Of a stretch of 9,384 nucleotides of DNA, positions 6,248 to 9,384 are shown piece after piece; position 1 is the first letter of the stretch, and the number at the start of each line of letters is the position of its first letter. The stretch lies in assembly GCA_902478605.1 (NCBI GenBank), contig CABSLQ010000085.1, positions 1 through 9,384 of the forward strand, given 5' to 3'. Below the pieces are notes generated by a model. It was not told the DNA's origin. It saw only the letters and a list, made by a program, of their open reading frames with translations, and did not search any database. The translations under genes and the position numbers were made by a program. The stretch comes from an uncultured Oscillospiraceae bacterium. GTDB lineage: Bacteria > Bacillota > Clostridia > Oscillospirales > Acutalibacteraceae.

Positions 6248-7522
6248 CTACCTATTGATGGAATATACCGGCTGACCGCCCAGAAAGGTGGCGTGCACTC
6301 TCCCGGTAAGCGTCCGCCCTTTAAAACAGCAATTGCGCGATTTTCCGTGCAGCTTGTCCGGCTGCACCGTCCAGGCTTCCCCCGGATGAAAAAGCACCGC
6401 ATCCGCCGGCGCCCCGGCGCGCAGACTGCCCGCCGGAATGCGCAGCAGCTCGGCCGGCCGGGTGGACATCAGCCGGATAAGCGCCGGAAGGGACAAGATA
6501 CCCGGCTGCACCAACCAGGTGATGCACGCCGCCAGCGAGGTTTCCATGCCGATGGCCCCGTTGGGTGCGGTAAGAAAATCCGCTTTTTCCTCCGGCGCGT
6601 GCGGTGCGTGGTCGGTGGCGATAACCTCCAGCGTCCCATCCCGCAGCCCTTCGATGACTGCAAGCCGATCCGCCTCGGTGCGCAGCGGGGGATTCATGCG
6701 GTAGTCGGCGTCCCTCCCGCGCAGACATTCGTCGGTCAGCGCCACATAATGCGGCGCCGTCTCCCCTGTCACCGGCACGCCGCGCCGCTTGGCGTCGCGC
6801 AGCAGTGCCACGCTTCCCGCCGTGCTCACGTGACAGATATGCACCGGGCAGCCTGTCGCGGCAGCCAGGGCGATTTCCCGCGCGGTGGCCACCTCTTCGG
6901 CCCCCCGGTGAATGCCGGGCACCCCCAGCTCACGGGAAACGGTCCCCTCGTGCATAATGCCGCCGCGCACCAGCGACAGCTCCTCGCAGTGGGACAAAAC
7001 CGGCAGACCACACCGGGCAGCCTGTTCCATTGCCAGCGCCATCAAGCCGGCAGTCGGCACGGGCCGCCCGTCATCCGACACCGCCGCGGCTCCCGCCGCC
7101 GCAAGCGCCGCAAAATCGGTCAGCTGCTCGCCGCCCAGTCCCCGGGTAATCGCCGCCACCGGGTAAACCCTCGCCCGGGCTTCTCGTGCTTTTTCCAGAA
7201 TGGAGGCGATTACCTCCGGCGTATCGCAGGCTGGCTGCGTATTGGGCATACAGGCCAGCGAGGTGACACCGCCCGCCGCCGCCGCGGCACAGCCGGTGAG
7301 GATATCCTCCTTATGCGTCTGGCCGGGTTCCCGCAGATGCACATGCATGTCCACCAGTCCCGGCGCACACACCAGCCCAACCGCTTCGATCACCCGGGCG
7401 TCGGCCGTAATCGACCCGCCAATGGCGGCCACCACGCCGTCGACAAATAAAATATCCCCGATTTCATCCAGTTTCTGAGACGGATCGACGAGCCGCGCCC
7501 CGCGTATCAGCCATTTATCCAT
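6248..7522 (-). CDS. pyrC: Dihydroorotase, class I
   Basis: PyrC cyclises carbamoyl aspartate to dihydroorotate, the third step of pyrimidine synthesis, using a metal centre of the amidohydrolase superfamily. The 424-residue product is typical of the class I family. Metal and substrate residues are visible: HVHLREPG (60-67; H60, H62, R64), MPNTQP (92-97), SDDG (149-152; D151), LSHCE (176-180; H178), HICHVST (228-234; H231) and ATDHAPH (302-308; D304). I place the start at ATG 7522 (MDKWLIRGARLVDP): the predicted transcript starts about 31 nt before it and contains AAGGGG. An ATG at 7546 in the same frame would leave only about 7 nt of leader and has no ribosome site. AAGGGG at 12 bp spacing is not ideal, so the longer form is not excluded. 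First gene of the pyr operon. Confidence 0.95.
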   Translation of the reverse strand: MDKWLIRGARLVDPSQKLDEIGDILFVDGVVAAIGGSITADARVIEAVGLVCAPGLVDMHVHLREPGQTHKEDILTGCAAAAAGGVTSLACMPNTQPACDTPEVIASILEKAREARARVYPVAAITRGLGGEQLTDFAALAAAGAAAVSDDGRPVPTAGLMALAMEQAARCGLPVLSHCEELSLVRGGIMHEGTVSRELGVPGIHRGAEEVATAREIALAAATGCPVHICHVSTAGSVALLRDAKRRGVPVTGETAPHYVALTDECLRGRDADYRMNPPLRTEADRLAVIEGLRDGTLEVIATDHAPHAPEEKADFLTAPNGAIGMETSLAACITWLVQPGILSLPALIRLMSTRPAELLRIPAGSLRAGAPADAVLFHPGEAWTVQPDKLHGKSRNCCFKGRTLTGRVHATFLGGQPVYSINR

Positions 7523-7559
7523 GGCAGGCCCACGCCCCTTTTTCATTCAATCTGTAGCC

Positions 7560-7589
7560 AGTATACCACACAATCCCCCGTTCTGGCAA
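7560..7589 (-). promoter_or_regulatory. Predicted extended -10 promoter of the pyr operon
   Basis: On the minus strand TTGCCA (7589-7584) and TATACT (7565-7560) are separated by 18 bp, with TGG immediately before TATACT (extended -10). Transcription should begin near 7553, only about 31 nt before the preferred pyrC start. That leaves no room for a PyrR-type antiterminator/terminator leader at this promoter; a second, more distal promoter cannot be ruled out. Confidence 0.6.
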
Positions 7590-7689
7590 TCGCTTTCCTT
7601 TCTGTTTTTTATAAGCCGAAAGCGCAACTTTTAAAAAAGTCCAAATCAAAACAGGTGTTTAAAATTGGCCGTCAATGAATGAATTGAGT

Positions 7690-7711
7690 AAATTTTGAAA
7701 TTTTGAAAATT
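7690..7711 (+). promoter_or_regulatory. AT-rich tandem tract upstream of the gdhA -35, UP-element-like
   Basis: AAATTTTG is repeated twice in tandem (7690-7697, 7698-7705), followed by AAAATT. The 8-bp period and phased A/T runs just upstream of the gdhA -35 (7717) resemble an UP element that contacts the RNA polymerase alpha subunit. No binding protein can be named. Confidence 0.4.
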
Positions 7712-7716
7712 AATTC

Positions 7717-7745
7717 TTGCAAAACGCGAATTTATCCAGTATAAT
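7717..7745 (+). promoter_or_regulatory. Predicted sigma-A promoter of gdhA
   Basis: TTGCAA (7717-7722), a 17-bp spacer and a perfect TATAAT (7740-7745). Transcription would start near 7752, giving a leader of about 70 nt. With the AT tract upstream this looks like a strong promoter, as expected for an abundant enzyme. An AATTC/GAATT inverted repeat (7712-7716, 7728-7732) brackets the -35 and could be an operator. Confidence 0.72.
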
Positions 7746-7788
7746 AGATGGGTAACAGGGCGTATGCATTTTATGCGCGCTGAATCTG

Positions 7789-7801
7789 GCGGCGGTGCCG
7801 C
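7789..7801 (+). other. Small GC hairpin in the gdhA leader
   Basis: GCGGC (7789-7793) and GCCGC (7797-7801) can pair over a 3-nt loop, ending 6 bp before the AAAGGAGA ribosome site (7808-7815). There is no T-run, so it is not a terminator; it may affect mRNA stability or have no function. Confidence 0.3.
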
Positions 7802-7822
7802 GACCATAAAGGAGACGATCGT

Positions 7823-9154
7823 ATGTCTTATGTGGATTCTGTTCTGGAAGAATTGGTACGCAAAAACCCTGCGCAGGAGGAATTTATTCAGGCCGCGACC
7901 GAGGTGCTGGATTCCCTGCGTCCCGTCATCGATGCCAATCCCCGGTTTGAGCAGGCCGGCCTGCTCGAGCGGCTGACCGAGCCGGAGCGTGTGGTGATGT
8001 TCCGCGTTCCCTGGGTGGACGACAGCGGCAAGGTGCAGGTGAACCGTGGCTTCCGCGTGCAGTTCAACAGCGCCATCGGCCCTTACAAGGGCGGCCTGCG
8101 CTTCCATCCTTCGGTGAATCTCGGCATCATCAAGTTCCTCGGCTTTGAGCAGATCTTCAAGAACTCGCTGACCGGTCTGCCCATCGGCGGCGGCAAGGGC
8201 GGCGCGGACTTCGACCCGAAGGGCAAATCCGACCGCGAAGTGATGGCTTTCTGCCAGAGCTTTATGAGCGAGCTGTTCCGTCACATCGGCGGGGATACCG
8301 ACGTGCCGGCCGGCGATATCGGCGTGGGCGGCCGGGAGATCGGCTATCTCTTTGGTCAGTATAAGAAGCTGACTAATCGCTATGAAGGCGTGCTGACCGG
8401 CAAGGGCCTGACCTACGGCGGTTCTCTGGCCCGTACCGAGGCGACCGGCTACGGCCTGATTTATTTCGTGGACGAGATGCTGAAGGTGAAAAACGACTCC
8501 TTCCAGGGCAAGACGGTGGTCGTATCCGGTTCGGGCAATGTGGCCATCTACGCCACCGAAAAGGCGCAGTCGCTCGGCGCCAAGGTGGTTGCGCTGAGCG
8601 ATTCCAACGGCTGGGTTTATGATAAGGACGGCATCGATATCGAAGCCGTCAAGGAAATTAAGGAAGTTCGCCGCGGCCGCATCAAGGAATACCTGCAGGT
8701 TCGCCCGCAGGCGGAATACCACGAGGGCAAAGGCATCTGGTCCGTTCCCTGCGACATTGCGCTCCCCTGCGCCACGCAGAACGAGCTCAATGAGGAAGAC
8801 GCGGCCTTGCTGGTGAAGAACGGCGTGAAGATCGTCGCTGAAGGCGCTAACATGCCCACTACCCTGAAGGCCACCGAGCTGCTGCAGAAGAGCGGCGTGG
8901 CCTTTGGACCCGGTAAGGCGGCCAATGCCGGCGGCGTGGCCACCTCGGCTCTGGAGATGAGCCAGAACTCCATGCGTCTGAGCTGGACCTTCGAAGAGGT
9001 GGACAGCAAGCTGCACGACATCATGATCGGGATTCATAAGAACGCGTACGAAGCCGCGAAGGAATATGGCCATGAGGGCAACTATGTCATGGGCGCGAAC
9101 ATCGCCGGTTTCATGAAGGTTGCCAACGCCATGCTGGCACAGGGCATTGTCTGA
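7823..9154 (+). CDS. gdhA: Glutamate dehydrogenase, probably NADP-specific
   Basis: GdhA catalyses reversible amination of 2-oxoglutarate to glutamate, joining ammonia assimilation to carbon metabolism in the cytoplasm. The 443-residue product is the hexameric small-subunit type. Substrate and catalytic residues K89 (YKGGLRFHP), K113, K125 (GGGKGGADFDPKGKSD), D165 (AGDIGVGGREIG) and S380 fall at the same numbers as in Clostridium symbiosum GDH. The Rossmann segment VVVSGSGNVAIYA (232-244) followed by ALSDSNG resembles the E. coli NADP enzyme more than the NAD-specific clostridial one, so I infer NADP(H) and a biosynthetic role; this is not certain. ATG 7823 follows AAAGGAGA by 7 bp. Monocistronic with its own promoter; the usual terminator seems to be interrupted by an IS3 element about 35 bp after the stop. 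Confidence 0.96.
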   Translation: MSYVDSVLEELVRKNPAQEEFIQAATEVLDSLRPVIDANPRFEQAGLLERLTEPERVVMFRVPWVDDSGKVQVNRGFRVQFNSAIGPYKGGLRFHPSVNLGIIKFLGFEQIFKNSLTGLPIGGGKGGADFDPKGKSDREVMAFCQSFMSELFRHIGGDTDVPAGDIGVGGREIGYLFGQYKKLTNRYEGVLTGKGLTYGGSLARTEATGYGLIYFVDEMLKVKNDSFQGKTVVVSGSGNVAIYATEKAQSLGAKVVALSDSNGWVYDKDGIDIEAVKEIKEVRRGRIKEYLQVRPQAEYHEGKGIWSVPCDIALPCATQNELNEEDAALLVKNGVKIVAEGANMPTTLKATELLQKSGVAFGPGKAANAGGVATSALEMSQNSMRLSWTFEEVDSKLHDIMIGIHKNAYEAAKEYGHEGNYVMGANIAGFMKVANAMLAQGIV

Positions 9155-9169
9155 TTTGAAATGATCATA

Positions 9170-9189
9170 AAAAGAGACCGGACGGTTTG
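9170..9189 (+). other. Probable left half of the gdhA terminator, cut by the IS
   Basis: The sequence after gdhA, AAAAAGAGACCGGACGGTTT, is an A-run followed by a GC-rich arm with no partner within the window. This is what the upstream half of a bidirectional terminator looks like. The predicted IS3 end begins at the next bases, so the complementary arm should lie beyond the far end of the IS. Inference. Confidence 0.4.
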
Positions 9190-9214
9190 TGAACTGCCCC
9201 AGAATGTGCAGACA
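9190..9214. repeat. Putative right terminal inverted repeat of the IS3 element
   Basis: On the transposase strand the element would end ...CACATTCTGGGGCAGTTCA, with the CA terminus shared by IS3-family ends. Without the left end the repeat cannot be confirmed by pairing; the boundary could be off by a few bases. Confidence 0.45.
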
Positions 9215-9250
9215 GCATAAAAAAGGCCCCTGGTAGGAAAATATTGAGTT

Positions 9251-9384
9251 TTAGGAGGAGTGGCGCAGCGACAGCGGCGCCACTCCCGTTTTGTACTGGA
9301 TGCGCTCATGGTTGTAAAAGTGGATGTATCGGTCAATCATTTCATTAGCTTGGGCAAAAGTGGCCGGTTTGTGCCGGTAAATAC
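9251..9384 (-). CDS. IS3-family transposase OrfB, C-terminal fragment (cut by window edge)
   Basis: The last 43 residues of a DDE integrase-type transposase read through the window edge: IYRHKPATFAQANEMIDR, then YIHFYNHERIQYKTGVAPLS, then LRHSS and a TAA stop. The pattern Ax(E/A)MIDxYIxFYNxERIQxKTxxAPLxLR is the typical C-terminal tail of IS3/IS150-group OrfB proteins, after the catalytic glutamate. The catalytic domain itself is outside the window, so activity cannot be judged. The gene points towards gdhA (convergent). The first two bases of the window edge are part of an incomplete codon. Confidence 0.85.
   Translation of the reverse strand, partial: IYRHKPATFAQANEMIDRYIHFYNHERIQYKTGVAPLSLRHSS
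9257..9292 (+). terminator. Terminator-like hairpin inside the end of the transposase gene
   Basis: GGAGTGGCGC (9257-9266) and GCGCCACTCC (9277-9286) form a perfect 10-bp stem with a 10-nt loop, followed on the plus strand by CGTTTT. It lies within the last transposase codons, and on the minus strand it has no T-run after it. It could stop rightward transcripts entering the IS, including those from gdhA. Confidence 0.5.

Larger units (their letters stand above)
9190..9384 (-). mobile_element. IS3-family insertion sequence, 3' end only
   Basis: The window ends inside an IS3-family element. Its edge is placed at TGAACTGCCCC (from 9190) because IS3-group terminal repeats often begin TGAACTG/TGAACCG on this side (right end, CAGTTCA on the transposase strand), and the transposase stop at 9251 lies about 60 bp inside, a normal distance. 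The remaining element, with OrfA, most of OrfB and the left terminal repeat, lies to the right of the window. The target-site duplication cannot be seen from one side. Confidence 0.7.

Noticed and set aside
7646..9073. 475-codon open frame on the minus strand opposite gdhA
   Set aside because: It mirrors gdhA codon by codon. Long antisense frames of glutamate dehydrogenase genes are a known result of codon bias. No ribosome site or motif supports it.
9082..9336. 84-codon minus-strand frame across the gdhA end and IS edge
   Set aside because: It is out of frame with the transposase tail and antisense to gdhA. The supported frame is the one ending at 9251.
1..9384. CRISPR array, tRNA, rRNA, riboswitch, phage or defence genes
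   Set aside because: I saw no regular spaced repeats, no tRNA-like or rRNA-like sequence and no recognised riboswitch core. All large frames are accounted for by feo, abrB-like, pyr, ruvX, gdhA and the IS.

Overview
The window looks like the chromosome of an anaerobic, GC-rich member of the Firmicutes, probably class Clostridia and near the Ruminococcaceae/Oscillospiraceae. This is an inference. It rests on a clostridial-type AbrB regulator with a Cys4 tail, a pyr cluster encoding the NAD-linked PyrK/PyrDB dihydroorotate dehydrogenase, strong Shine-Dalgarno sites, GC-rich genes with AT-rich intergenic promoters, and a glutamate dehydrogenase whose catalytic residues fall at the Clostridium symbiosum positions. 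No phage, CRISPR or defence genes are visible. Most of the window is ordinary core metabolism.

Layout: (1) 84-2503, minus strand: feoA-feoB, a ferrous iron uptake operon with a GTGA start/stop overlap. (2) 2504-2755: a divergent promoter region with a feo promoter, a TTAG/CTAA palindrome on its -10 side, an 8-bp inverted repeat between the two promoters, and an extended -10 promoter firing rightward. (3) 2756-3001, plus: a small AbrB/SpoVT-type regulator with a Cys4 tail, closed by a strong intrinsic terminator. (4) 3161-7522, minus: a tight operon pyrC-pyrF-pyrK-pyrD-ruvX, with gaps of 14, 13, -4 and 19 bp. (5) 7547-7822: a divergent promoter region with a pyr promoter that leaves almost no leader and a near-consensus gdhA promoter under an AT-rich tract. 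(6) 7823-9154, plus: gdhA. (7) 9190-9384: the 3' end of an IS3-family insertion sequence with its transposase pointing towards gdhA. It appears to be inserted into the gdhA terminator.

How the genes work together: FeoB pumps Fe2+ through the membrane with FeoA as its cytoplasmic partner. The divergent AbrB-like protein is a candidate regulator of itself and perhaps of feo. PyrC makes dihydroorotate, PyrD with PyrK oxidises it to orotate using NAD+, and PyrF makes UMP. The intervening PyrE step, PyrB and CarAB are not in the window. RuvX (16S rRNA maturation nuclease family) is carried as the last gene of the pyr transcript. GdhA links ammonia to glutamate.

The most interesting signals are in non-coding DNA: the operator-like dyads between feoA and abrB, the very short pyr leader, and the IS3 insertion into what looks like half of a terminator. 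I did not find a convincing undescribed system.
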